From: Inia geoffrensis
Lineage: Eukaryota; Chordata; Mammalia; Artiodactyla; Iniidae
NCBI GenBank assembly: GCA_036417435.1
Contig: CM070904.1
Coordinates: 128,216,695-128,280,694, forward strand
Length of the DNA: 64,000 nt
Direction: 5' to 3'
Shown: piece by piece, positions 1-10,930 of the stretch
Layout: each line of letters begins with the position of its first letter
How positions within the stretch are numbered: position 1 is the stretch's first letter
Program-made: the position numbers and the translations under genes
The notes under the pieces: generated by a model
Told to the model about the DNA's origin: nothing
Databases searched by the model: none
Seen by the model: only the letters and a program-made list of their open reading frames with translations

Positions 1-1064
1 CAGTCATTTATTCCTGCTTTGCGAGCCTCCCCTTGTGTACAGAAGCTCACAGAGCACAGGCAGCTTATTTGAGCAAACTCTGTAAAGAGAATTTGCAGCA
101 GAGAGGAATGGCACCAAAAGGATATGGCTCAGGCGACTGAAGGTGACACCCGCAAAAGGGTGTGTCAGCCTTGCAGGAAGGGCAAAAACCGCCACCTGCC
201 ATCTGACTGCCCTTCTGATTGAAGGGCAGGGCTGTGGGACCAGGTGACAAGAGCGTGGGTCCCTGTGCCACTGCTACAGAGGTGGATTCTAGGAAGACCC
301 AGGGATTGTGGGGAACAGAAGTTACCTTGCAGGGTCTGCACACGTATCCCTGTGAGGAAGAAGCAAGCGATTAGAAGATGGCCAAACCCTTTGGTTGATC
401 TCTTACAGACAGTTGTCCCTGAGAAGTTCTGAACGCCCTTTATGAGTCGCATGGAGTTGTTGTAAACATCCCATAGAACTAGCTAAGTCACTGACTCCCT
501 AGATGGTCCATGAGGAATGTGGGATGCAGGGCATCCCGGAGCGTGCCCTTTGTATTTAAAGTGGGGTAACAGGGTTAATGGTCAGAAGTCACTCTTACAG
601 AGAGCTCCAAACACACCTCAGAATTCAGTCTAACAAAGAAAGCGTAAACATAAGAACAGCTAATCCCTTTGTTAGGTTCAACACAGCTATTGGGAACAGG
701 GGTTGTGAGGCATGCTTTTTCTCTTTGAGTAACAAAGCAGATGCCCTCCATTCTCCTCCATCCCTAGACGCGGAGATCTTAGTTTTGGAAGGAAGGGACG
801 GACCTTACAGGTCCTCTTCCACTGCCCCATCAACAAAGGTAGCATCTATTTTCTGTCCTTCCATCTGGGGTGAGAGTGGAATTCTGCTTCTCTTGGGTAT
901 TAGGAAGTAAAAGTGGTAAAAGCAGGTGACGTTGATTTAGTTGAAGATGAAAATGGTCTGTATTTTATTCTTTAAAAGACTGAGAAATGGAGCCTAATAG
1001 CCCTTTTTGTTTCTCTCTCTCTCTCTCTGTTCTCGCTCTCTCTTTTTTTTTAACTTCCTTGAAG
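1..1064 (+). other. TRPM8: TRPM8 intron (3' part), upstream of the penultimate coding exon
   Basis: No coding exon was found here. The preceding TRPM8 exon should encode the acidic and hydrophobic stretch before the C-terminal coiled coil, and it is not visible, so it must lie upstream of the window. A CT-rich tract (1012-1050) followed by T8 forms the polypyrimidine tract of the next acceptor. Short open frames on both strands are not conserved-looking and start nowhere meaningful. Confidence 0.7.
1012..1050 (+). repeat. CT-rich simple repeat / polypyrimidine tract
   Basis: (TC)n is followed by CT-rich sequence and T8, ending 14 bp before the TRPM8 acceptor at 1063-1064. It doubles as the polypyrimidine tract for that exon. 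Confidence 0.7.
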
Positions 1065-1098
1065 AATGAGGCATCGTTTTAGACAGCTGGATACAAAG
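1065..1098 (+). CDS. TRPM8: TRPM8 penultimate coding exon (C-terminal coiled coil)
   Basis: This 34-bp exon belongs to the cold- and menthol-gated cation channel TRPM8, a tetrameric plasma-membrane channel of sensory neurons. The first base completes a Glu codon begun in the upstream exon; the remaining eleven codons read MRHRFRQLDTK. This matches the human C-terminal segment as I remember it. A pyrimidine-rich tract and AG at 1063-1064 precede it. The donor is AAG|GTATAG, somewhat weak at +4/+5. The exon ends in phase 0 and joins in frame to 5530. The region belongs to the C-terminal coiled coil that tetramerises TRPM subunits. Only this exon and the next are in the window, so channel integrity cannot be judged. 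Confidence 0.92.
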
Positions 1099-2134
1099 GT
1101 ATAGTTCTGTTTATAGTTTGGGAATTATTTTTTTTAAATCTCCATTATCTTTGGGCTTTCAGCTAGAGGCCAGTGTCCAAAAATAGATGAAGTTAATTGT
1201 TTAAAAAAAAATGGATGTGACCCTGTTCTGTACTCAGCTTTCCTTATTCACTGCATAAATTCGGGGTGCTGGAATGGAATTGCTTCTCCGATGCTCCCAG
1301 CCCACACGGGAATAGTCCTGCAGTCCCATTTCCACGACTGTCTCTGTTTACCCCAGGACCCCTCCTTTTTCTCTCAGGTGTAAGATGCTTGCAGTGACAG
1401 GGAGTACCAGAAAGGCTCAGAAAAGCAGGTTGGGAGCCTAGAGACCCTATGCCAGTCTTTGCTGCCACTCTAATTTGTCATCCACTTCATTTCAATTGCG
1501 ACTGCAAGAATACGCACGTGAATTAGACGTAGAGAGAGTATGCCCACCTCCACCCTGAGCTGGGTAGCTGGAAATTATGATTTGGTTCAGCAGAAATGAC
1601 AATCGTTTCATAAATGTCGGCTCCCTGTTAGGCTGTGAGGAGGAGGAGATATCCATGGCATTTTGGGGTTGGCGTCCTGGGTGACAGAGTCACACACCCT
1701 CCCCAGGGCTGTGTGGTTCCACGGCTTGACGATACCCTATCAGGGGTGGCAGGGTCTCCAGCACCCGATTCCTTGTCTATAGTAAGGTCTCAAGGAACAT
1801 TGAATAAATGAACAAAAGGTGCTCTTCTCAGAGCTCTAAGGTGATCATTTATTCGGTTCACAATTTCTCGTGTATGTATTTATGTGTTAGTTACCAGCAG
1901 CCTTTAAAAGATCTGAGGCCGTGTTGCCATGGGCCTCCCTTCCTGAACTCTGGCCTCGTGCAGGACGGTGGACTGCAGCCTGGTACCTTCCTACTTACCC
2001 CCCACCCCGCCCCCGCCTTCCCTCTTCTCTTCCTCCCTCCCCTTCCCTCCCCTGGAGCTGCTTGCTCCACATATAGGACTCAACCACTCAGGGTGACGGT
2101 ACATTCTGTGCTGACAGTCGAATGTTTCCATCAC

Positions 2135-2912
2135 AGTTTGCTTTAGTTCTCTATTGCTGTGCAACAAACAACCCCACATTTTTAAATTTTTAAAATTTTA
2201 TTATTATTATTATTTTTTTTGCGGTACGCGGGCCCCTCACCGTTGTGGCCTCTCCTGTTGCGGAGCACAGGCTCCAGACGCGCAGGCTCAGCGGCCATGG
2301 CTCACGGGCCCAGCCGCTCCGCGGCACGTGGGATCTTCCCGGACCGGGGCACGAACCTGTGTCCCCTGCATCGGCAGGCGGACTCTCAACCACTGCGCTA
2401 CCAGGGAAGCCCCTACAACCCCACATTTTAGTGCCTTCAAACAACCATTTTATTTCACTCTTGCTTTTCTGGGTCAGGGGTTTGGGAAGGGCTCAGCCGG
2501 GCAGTTCTTCTGCTTCAGGTGGTCTCAGCTGGGTTAATGGGGCTGGATTCAGCTGGCGGTGAGGCCAGGATCTGGCACCTCAGTGGTCCCCCTCATGGCC
2601 TCTCTCTTCCACGTGATCTCTGATCCATGAGGCTTGGGGGTGTCGGGGCAGCTCCCCTTTTTCCATAGGGACTGGCTTCCAAGCTTGAAGAAGTGGAAGC
2701 CACCAGTGCTTCTAAAGGTGAGAACTGCACCTGGCATGACAGCACGTCCACCAGCATCTGTTGATTAAAGCAGCCCCAGGCTGGCTGGGATCCAGGTGGG
2801 GGAGCAGTAGACTCTACCTGTTCACGTTCCACCTCTTGATGTGGGAGTGACACGTGGACCGGGAGAAACGTGGCAGCCATCTTTGGAGACACGCCATCAT
2901 GCGTGTATATCT
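2135..2912 (-). repeat. Old mammalian interspersed repeat, interrupted by a SINE
   Basis: The stretch resembles a common mammalian repeat that contains an 'aacaaaccacc..aaacttagtggcttaaaacaac' type segment. I did not assign a subfamily. A similar but independent copy lies at 50070-50635. The left and right parts are continuous once the SINE and one target-site duplication copy are removed, which shows that the SINE is younger. Confidence 0.5.
2185..2415 (-). mobile_element. CHR-type tRNA-derived SINE
   Basis: This is a minus-strand copy. A T-rich tail (about 2196-2220) is followed by 'gcggtacgcgggcc', the shared body and the terminal 'accagggaagcccc' (complement of the SINE head 'ggcttccctggt'). 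The 14-bp target-site duplication caaccccacatttt lies at 2169-2182 and 2416-2429. This family is diagnostic of cetaceans, hippos and relatives. Confidence 0.9.
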
Positions 2913-5056
2913 GGTATATCTTGTTACGGCTGCTCTCCTGATGTTGTACTGGTACTGATTTTTAATTGAGGGGCTGGGAAGACTCTTGTGTTCTTAGAGT
3001 TGAGTATCTGGACATAAACAATCATGCCAGGATGTATATCATGCTTATAATCAGTGCAGAGGGGAAAGAAAAGTGTTGGATATTTTTAAAAATTTAAAAA
3101 ACGTTAGAATTCATGAAAGGAAGCATAGGGGATAGTATTCTAACACTGAGTATGTATATTAGATGACTATAATATGTAATATAGAATAAATATAAAGCCT
3201 TACAGGATTATTCATTTTCTCTACATCATATATTTATATTTAAATATATTGCCTGCTGCATCGGTACTTAAGCTACATAGCTCGTAATACTTATTGAGCA
3301 CGTGCCATATGCCAGGCATTGGGCTAAGTGCTGTCAAAGCAGACATGGGCCCCAAATTTCATGAATGGACCCCTTGTTAAGTGGTTTGGGTGTAGGAGCA
3401 TTTTCCAGCTAAGTTATGTAGGGTTAAAGAGCGGTAACCCTTTTCTTAGCCATATCAGGCATATGTTCCAGATTGCCCGTGTCTGCATTACCGGGGAGCA
3501 AGGTCAGCAGCTGTGAAGGCCCTAAGTCCAGAGATGCATGGAATGTTCTGGGCAGCTGGAGAGAGATGGCATGAACCAGGGGAACACCGAGTAGGAAGAA
3601 AGGGGGAGGCTGGGTCGTCCTTGGCAGGAACTTGCTGGCCTCTTTAGGGTTGGATTTTATTCCTGTGCAGGGCAAGCCTCTGGGGACACACCTGGGAACA
3701 TTCCTTTCAAAGATCCCTCTGAGTGGTCAGAGTGGCCACATAAGAGGGGCTTACACAATTTGGTTTGGGGAATAGAGGTACTAGGGACTTGTCTAAGTGT
3801 GTGTGTAGAGAAAACAGTCTATTTTTGTTTGTTGTGTTGAGTTGTTTTACTTGTGGGTTCACTTAAGGTGGCTTTGGAGGGAGCCGATGGAAAGTACACT
3901 TGGGGCTGTGCTCAAGCTTCTGCAAGACTTGCCACTGCCCCTGCTCTGGGGTACGCAGGACATAGGCAGGATGGCAGCAAGGGGATGGGGGCAGAGCGGG
4001 ACCTGGGTCGGAGGTCAGCCAGAGATCCAGGTACTGGAGCAGCTGAACTGACTCCCAGGGGCCAGGGAGGCCTCCCAGCCAGTGCGTGTCTGGGTGCGGT
4101 GGGGCGACCCTCTGGTGGGGACAGTGGACCTGAGCATGACGGTTGTGGGCGTGGTGCCGAGGGGGTCACAGATGACTGGAGTCCCAGTTGGGGGCTGTCC
4201 ACACACATGTGTGAGCCAGGGCTCTGTGGGGTCAGGAGTGCCTGCGGGTCCAGCCCCCTCTGCATCTCCCTGGCTGTGGAGCTTCACCCCTTTGTTGGTT
4301 CCTGCAAGAAGTCCACCTACACCATGCCTTTTGCAGGTTTTGGTTGAATTTGGGCAGATCCCAGGGAAACCTCAAGCCACACAACACTGAGACATGGGCC
4401 ACCACCCACAGGATTTCACTGCCTCTCTCCCTGCTTCTCTCCTGCTCCCCTGCCCTCTCTCCCCTTTTTATTCCCTCCCCCTTCCTCTACCCCTTCTCTT
4501 CTGAACAACAAAAAGTCTCTCCTTTCTATCCAAGGAGAATTTTAGGCTTGGCCACTTGTTTCTTGAGCAAGCTCTTGGTGTCTTAAACCCTCTACTAAAC
4601 ATCATACTAAAGTCCTTTTACTGTCAAACAATACAGAAATCTCTCCAAAGCCCCTCCAGTGAAAAAAAATTTCTCCATCTCATTCTTACACCAGAAAACA
4701 AAGTTATTCACATTGACCTTAAGTCTGTAAGTAGGAATCTTACTATGCCTTCTTTATTTTAGGCAGCCATTAGCCCTTATGATTTCTTTTTGTCCTTTTT
4801 AAAAAAAGAGTTAAATGAAAAGGTTAATACTGGAAATAAGCCTAAGTTAAACAGAAAGTTTTCCTTGAGTGAGTGATATAGCAAGTTGGAAACCAACTGT
4901 ACAGAGATTGCATTATGTCTACAGCTTTTATTAAGTGTAAAAATATAGCTTGTAATTTAAAGTGATCTTCAAGCATCTTGTGTAAAAACTTGTGAAATGT
5001 GTATGTATTGAAAATAATTTTATCATGCTTTTTACTTAAATTGTTTTGCTACTTAA

Positions 5057-5059
<3 letters not shown>

Positions 5060-5097
<38 letters not shown>
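5060..5097 (+). repeat. (TG)n microsatellite
   Basis: About 19 uninterrupted TG units lie in the last TRPM8 coding-region intron, about 430 bp before the terminal coding exon. Confidence 0.95.
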
Positions 5098-5099
<2 letters not shown>

Positions 5100-5529
5100 G
5101 GAGACACTTTATCTGCAAAAACCTGATTAGTATTGTATCACATTATTTTCATTATATTATACTTTTATCAAAGCAAAACTTTATTGGTACCTTATAACTT
5201 TATTAGTTACATATAACATTTTTACTTCTATATATTACTTCTCTGTGTTGTAATCTATCCTTTCTATGTAGGAATCACTAGTGATTTTTATCTGAGTAAA
5301 GCTAATCCTAATTGGTGCTAATGATTATTTGCTTGTGATATGATTTCAGAAAGTTAGTAATGGACAGAGTCTGAAATATCACCTGGAGTCTGCCATACTC
5401 CAGGCATGAACCATACTTGCTATTTGATATATAGTACATCTATTTCATAGAAAAGCCGTAGAGTCATAATTTAAAATTTAAAGTTGGAAAGTCGATCTTA
5501 AGACCAGTTTTATTTTTTCCCCTTTCAAG

Positions 5530-5580
5530 CTTAATGATCTCAAGGGTCTTCTGAAAGAGATTGCTAATAAAATCAAATAA
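5530..5580 (+). CDS. TRPM8: TRPM8 terminal coding exon with stop codon
   Basis: Sixteen codons plus TAA read LNDLKGLLKEIANKIK, identical to the human TRPM8 C-terminus as I remember it. The acceptor is CCCCTTTCAAG at 5519-5529. The frame continues in phase 0 from the exon ending at 1098. The peptide is the end of the cytoplasmic coiled coil, with leucine and isoleucine at heptad-like spacing. The exon does not end at the stop: a consensus donor CAAG|GTAAGT follows at 5622/5623, so the 3' UTR is spliced. The match and correct splice phases make the identification secure. Confidence 0.95.
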   Translation, partial: LNDLKGLLKEIANKIK

Positions 5581-5622
5581 AATTGCATGGACTCTAATGG
5601 AGAAAAATCTAATTCTAGCAAG
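5581..5622 (+). other. TRPM8: TRPM8 3' UTR, first segment
   Basis: The 42 bp between the TAA and a consensus donor (CAAG|GTAAGTAAT) continue the exon. They resemble the start of the human 3' UTR from memory ('actctaatggagaaaaatct'). Confidence 0.85.
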
Positions 5623-8419
5623 GTAAGTAATTTTAATGGCTTTTTTTTTTTTTTTTGCTCTGAAAATTTACGTATTTTAAGACTAATTCAAAAATCATGA
5701 TATTTTCTCAGTTACTTTCACATATGATCAGATTTGAAAATAAGGCATGGTGTGAAAAATTCGAACAATATAGGTATATAGAAAAGAACAGGTAGAAGCC
5801 GCCCTCACATTACTTTCCCTGTCTGCTCCCCGGTCTGAGGTTAACACTGCTAGCAGTAGGTTACAGTATTCTTTTGGATCTTTAAAAAAAAAAAACAAAA
5901 AACCAAAAAACAAACTTCCAAACTCTACAGCTATTTTGGCATTAACTGAATCAAGGTCACACTATTCTAAGACTTGGTATTATTTTTTTTCTTACTTAAC
6001 TCTAGATCATGGGTATCTTTACAGATTCACGCCTCAGACACGTACCTCATTCTCCTGATCCATCATGTATGTTTACTGCTATAAGGAATGTACAGATGTA
6101 TGGGTTCTTTTGGTTAGTTTGTTTTAAATATTTGCTATCATCAAATGCACGTTGATCACATTTTACTACCAGAAATGTTTTAGTAAGGCTTTCAGGGTTT
6201 TTAGCAATAGCTCATTTGCACAATGAAAATGTAACACAGTTTAACAGACCAAATTGAGGCCAAGGCTTTGCTCCATGATCGTACCATTTGCTTTAATTAT
6301 GTTTTCCCATTACCTGTCCAAATGCTGAAACAAAATGTTGTTAGGGACTTGTAAAGCAAGGAGAAAACAGCAGTGAGCGATCCATTTGATTAGAATTTTT
6401 TGAGAAAGTGAATGGTAAGGAATGGAAACAATTAAGCCTCCCTCCTTTCATCCCTTCCCTTTGTGTTTACTGACTGTCTTCTGAGTACTGAGAGTCCTGC
6501 GCTCAGACCCTGATGAGGCTCAGATGCTCATTTTTGCCTTTGCATAAATCCTCACACTGCAGAATTTCTATTCACAGGGTGACTGTGTTATAGGGGTAAC
6601 TGTGATAGGGTCCTATCAGCATATCTGGTAGCTCAATGCTTTTCCTTGAGTTCTGACAATTATAGATCATGTTACAAGCCCTCTATCCTGGAAGACTTTG
6701 TAAGAGCAAGGTTGATGCATATTGCATTTGCATAGTTATTTGCATATTTATTTCCTGTGAAGGCAGGTATAGTCTCCCAAGCTGCTCAAGAAAACAAACC
6801 TTGTATATTTAGGAAGAATGTATTTCAACTCTTCCATCACGGCGTTTCATGAACACAATAGTATACTTTAAATTATAATTCGAGTTTTGAAGCATTTATT
6901 TTGTTTGATTAATGAACTGAAATATAGGAAAAACAATTAGGAAGAGACAAAACAATTTAAAATGATTTTTAAAGCCCTTAGAGGTGTAATAATTGGAAAA
7001 GACTCAAAATGAGCTGTACGCATCCATCTCTTAAAGCTCTGATCTCCTCATCTCTCCTTCTTTTTCCAAAAGTGTTGACTATGAGGAAAATGAGCAGACA
7101 GACTGGTTTCTTAGCAACTTGCTCTTTGCTTAAACTTAAGTTGTTATTACTATATGGAGAGTTCATTAATTGGTGAATGAAGATGAATCGGGAGGACGTT
7201 ACTTCATGTGCAAGTGGGCATCTTTAGAAACAATGCATTTGGCTTGTCCAATTTGTTGGTATACTTTTTACTTCTGGATATAAGATCCATTTTCTTTTGT
7301 TGATGTCATCTTTTCGGCATATCCTTAAGAGGTTCATTGAAAAAGTAATTTTATAGGCAACCACCTACATGCTGCTAAAATATATATTTTTTTGATTTCT
7401 TAAATTGAAGTATAGTTGCTGTACGATATTATATAATATAGGTGTACAGTATGGTGATTTGCAATTTTTAAAGGGTATACTCTATTTATAGTTATTATAA
7501 AACATTGGCTATATTCCCTGTGTTGTACAATATATCCTTGTAGCTTATTTTCTACCTAATAGCTTGTACCTTAAATCCCTTACCCCTATGTTGCCCTCTC
7601 CCCTTACCTCTCCCCACTGGTACATGTTGCTGAAATATTATTCTTGTAGTGCCTCTCTGATACTTCTTTCTCTAGAAGGGTGAGTGTGTCTTCCCTGGGG
7701 GTGGAGGCAAAGAAAGAGAATGCCAGCTTAAGTGGGTGTGAGCTGGCACCAGTGGAAGTAGGGCAGGAGTGGACATCTGGGGACAGGTCTTTGCCAGTTT
7801 GCACATCTGGGTTTTCCATCTCAAATCAGCCTTTGATCCAGTAACTTGGGATGGGCCATTTGTGTATACATTTTCTTTTCTCCCACACTAAATTTGAAAG
7901 GAAGTAAGGACCAGGGTGAGAGAAAGCTATTTGTTTTCTCATACCCTTATATCTTCCCTGAGAATGGGGGTGGGAGGGGGCTGGGGGAGTACTTCCCTGA
8001 GGGCACTGGAAATTGTTCGATCCCTACATAATAATCCATTGATTCTTGTATTTGCTGCAGTTAAATTCTAGTTCATTTCGATAAATTATTGTAGTTCTTA
8101 ACTTTCTTATCAACTCATCCTTTACTTATCAGAAATCGTTCAGCAAATAAAGCACTTGGAAACTTTCTGGGTCTTTGAGGTGAGTCTTAACCATTCAACC
8201 AGAGTCATTCTGTTCATACTGGCAAACTGGTCAGAACTCACATCTTTAAGAGAAAAAGTCGTCTTGTAATTACTTCAGTACCAAAAGGCAATCTCAATTT
8301 TTGGTAGTACATTTGGACCCGTTACCGGTATATTACCAATGTATTTTGAAGCACGTCGTATCCTGAGGATGAAAGTGGGAAATCATCCTTAACACAGGGC
8401 TCTTGCTTTGTTTTCACAG
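5623..8419 (+). other. TRPM8: Intron within the TRPM8 3' UTR
   Basis: The donor GTAAGT is at 5623 and the likely acceptor TTTTCACAG ends at 8419; an alternative AAAAG ends at 8446. The intron carries an A-rich tract (5883-5916) and a 5'-truncated L1 3' end in reverse (about 7376-7615). No coding exon is seen in it. Confidence 0.75.
7376..7615 (-). mobile_element. L1 3'-end fragment (reverse)
   Basis: The segment 'taaattgaagtatagttgctgtac' and the following 'ctatattccctgtgttgtac' are typical of the reverse-complemented 3' UTR of mammalian L1. The copy is old, short and without coding capacity. Confidence 0.65.
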
Positions 8420-10930
8420 GTGGTATCAGACATCTAAATGGAAAAGATTCAAGGGATGCTCCTGAGTAGTTTTGTTCTCGTCTAAATGAGAATTGTTCAG
8501 GCCCCTGGGCGCACAGCGATGGTTTTAATCACCCCGGTGTGCTCAATCTGAGAATAAACTGTGTTACTGATTTCACACGAAAGATGGATGTAAAGGAAGA
8601 ACACCTCCTACAACTTGCTTCCGCTGAAGGCTGCCCTATTACTTTCCGAGTCTCAGTGGTCAGAACCTGCTGTTGATAGTTTAAACTGTACTGTGTCTTC
8701 CTGTTTCCTTCTCTCTTCCTCCTTGGACCCATGCATATTAGAGAATATCTCTCCTAGGAACTGGAACCTGGTCATGAGTTTCCTCCTGTATTGTTATTTT
8801 GTTTATTTCCGATTGATTCTCCATTATTTCCTTTTTTCTTTTTTTCTTGTATAGTGTGACTGATTAGCTGGCGTATTGTTAAAAGTCTCCCCAGTCAGGT
8901 CAGATTCTAAAAACATGCTGCAGCAAGAGGGCTCTCCTTTCTTCAGGAGAAACTGTTTTCATTTCTCATTATGGTTTTATTCATTAAAGCAGGTGATAAA
9001 ACAGCATCTTCCTGTCTCACACTCACCAGGAGCTCCACTTGAAGGAAATATCCCCTTTCTAACAATGTGAAAAGGCACCTAAAAATGAAATCCTCAGAGG
9101 CGCATCTGATTTTGTTTTCCCTGGGTGTTCCTCTTTCTCCTCCTATTTATTATTTTCCTATTAAAAATAATCCGTGGATGTTATAGAAAATTCATGGGTG
9201 TTATAGAAAACACAGACTACATGGAAAAGTGGAAAATATAGTCTCACTACCTAAAGATAATCACTGCTAACAAGTCAGGATGTTTTTCCAAGTCTGTTTT
9301 TTTTTCTATGCATGTTTTATTTCTCTTTTAAAATTTTATATAATGTCATCATACCACATATACAATTTTATATACACTTTTTCAGTCAATATTTTATCGA
9401 AGATATTTTCTTTATACTCACGGTCTTCTTAAACTTTACATGAACAATTGCATGTTGTTCAGTCCCTAATGATTTCCACTATGTTGGTCATTGAAGGTGG
9501 TTTCTCGTTGGCCAGTTGGATGAGCATCTTTGTGCCAGAATCTTTTTCCACAGTTGGGAAAATTTCCCATGGCTAGATTCCCAGGAATATGTATTGATTA
9601 TCAAACTATTTACAAGGCTTTTTCATAAACGTTTAGCAAATAGGAATTATTAACTTGATATAAGATATGAGATACATGAACCTAGAACTCTTAAGATAAA
9701 ATATTATATCTAATCCTTAGTTTAGGAAGAAACCAATATACTTATTTCAGTATTACAGATGGTGAAGGCATTGGTATAGAATTGGAAAGATTATATTATT
9801 GAACACTTGTAGTCCCAGCTTTGTCTGGAAGTGGTGTTACCTTTGCCCAAAAGAGATGCGCTTGGAAGTACGTAAAGTCATTTAAATGTCCATGTTTAGT
9901 TTTTCCGCTTTGAATAGAATGTACTCAGTGGCTAAAGAAGAAAATCTTAGAAGGAAGCTGTTAAATGATTATCTAATTAGAAAAACTACAAAAGCATGAA
10001 GGAAAAAAGCTTTTTCTGTTTTGTCTGGGCAGTAGTTAAAATGACTACTCACAATATTCATGACGTTTTCAGGGAATGAGCACAAATAAAGGGTATCTTT
10101 TGTACTTAGACCCCGTTAATGGTCTAACAGGGAATCTTATTCAGTAACAGAATTGATCAGTTCATGGTTTTGGTTTTGCTGAAAGTAGATGGGATAAAAT
10201 CCATGACAAATATTGTCAACGAAAGGAATTTTCAAGTTTTCTCTGTTGGTGAGAGAATTTCACGTTTGTTTCACCATGGCAACTAGAAGAGCTGCCTTTT
10301 CTGAAGCCACCAAGAAGAGGCTTGTGTTATCTCCACGGTGACTGGAAAAATCAAAGTATATGGCACTGAACGTATTGTGCAGAGAGTGACAACTGTCCTA
10401 ACCTCTTAGCTTCAGTTCAAGTGGTGAATTTGAATAAAATCAGTAAATGAAATTGAAAACCTACCAGAAGACAAAACTTCGCATAACTGTTGGCTGACCC
10501 CCTTCATCGTGCTTGTCCCTATATTCACGTTTCCATTGACCGCGTTTTTGTTAGTGTAAGAAATAGGCCACGTGCACATCAGTATCATGAGTAAAAGCAA
10601 TTCTCCCATTGACGCTGATGACAGAGAACTTGAACAATACTCGGCATTCGCTTGTATTGGAGAGGGAACTGCCCAGGGTTTCCAGCTCAGCTTGTCTGGG
10701 GGATGTTCTTGCATGGTGACTCTCCATGATTTTTGCATAGGCCAGTTCACTGTTTTAGGTGTAGCTCCTGAAAATAGCACACATCTTGGATGCACCTCTC
10801 ATCAAAGGTACTCTGTCTTGTACATGGCACTAAAAGTGTCCTGTGCACGTGCACATCACTGCTGATAACCCTGCGGCTTGGTTTAAATGAGTGGGTTGAT
10901 GAATTAACCAGGAGGAAATGTCATGGGTTG
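8420..10930 (+). other. TRPM8: TRPM8 terminal non-coding exon (bulk of 3' UTR)
   Basis: Sequence from about 8450 to 10925 is collinear with the long human TRPM8 3' UTR as I remember it. Landmarks are the GAGAATAAACTG block at 8551, the 'gtattgttattttgtttatttcc' block near 8790, 'aacatgctgcagcaagagg' near 8912, the 'ttaaaaataat' block near 9160, and 'cctgcggcttggtttaa' near 10871. Canonical AATAAA hexamers occur at 8553-8558 and 10085-10090. At the expected distal end the hexamer reads AATTAA (10902-10907). Open frames within it (10412-10865, both strands) are incidental. The exon start is either 8420 or 8447. Confidence 0.8.
10085..10090 (+). terminator. TRPM8: AATAAA polyadenylation signal in TRPM8 3' UTR
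   Basis: A canonical hexamer in the context cacAATAAAggg. If the distal site near 10902 is weak, as its AATTAA hexamer suggests, this is the strongest candidate for 3'-end formation in the distal part of the exon. Use is inferred, not shown. Confidence 0.45.

Larger units (their letters stand above)
1099..5529 (+). other. TRPM8: Last coding-region intron of TRPM8
   Basis: This intron of about 4.4 kb begins GTATAG and ends TTTCAAG. It contains an old interspersed repeat (about 2135-2912) split by a young CHR-type SINE (2185-2415), a GC-richer stretch at 3850-4300, and a (TG)n microsatellite at 5060-5097. Open frames around 3840-4390 on both strands reflect GC content. No conserved protein is recognisable in them. 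Confidence 0.75.

Noticed and set aside
3842..4390. Overlapping open frames of 70-160 codons on both strands in a TRPM8 intron
   Set aside because: GC-rich intron sequence lowers stop frequency; there are no splice signals in agreement and no recognisable protein.
10412..10865. 127- and 97-codon open frames
   Set aside because: They lie inside the conserved TRPM8 3' UTR on both strands, with no protein similarity.
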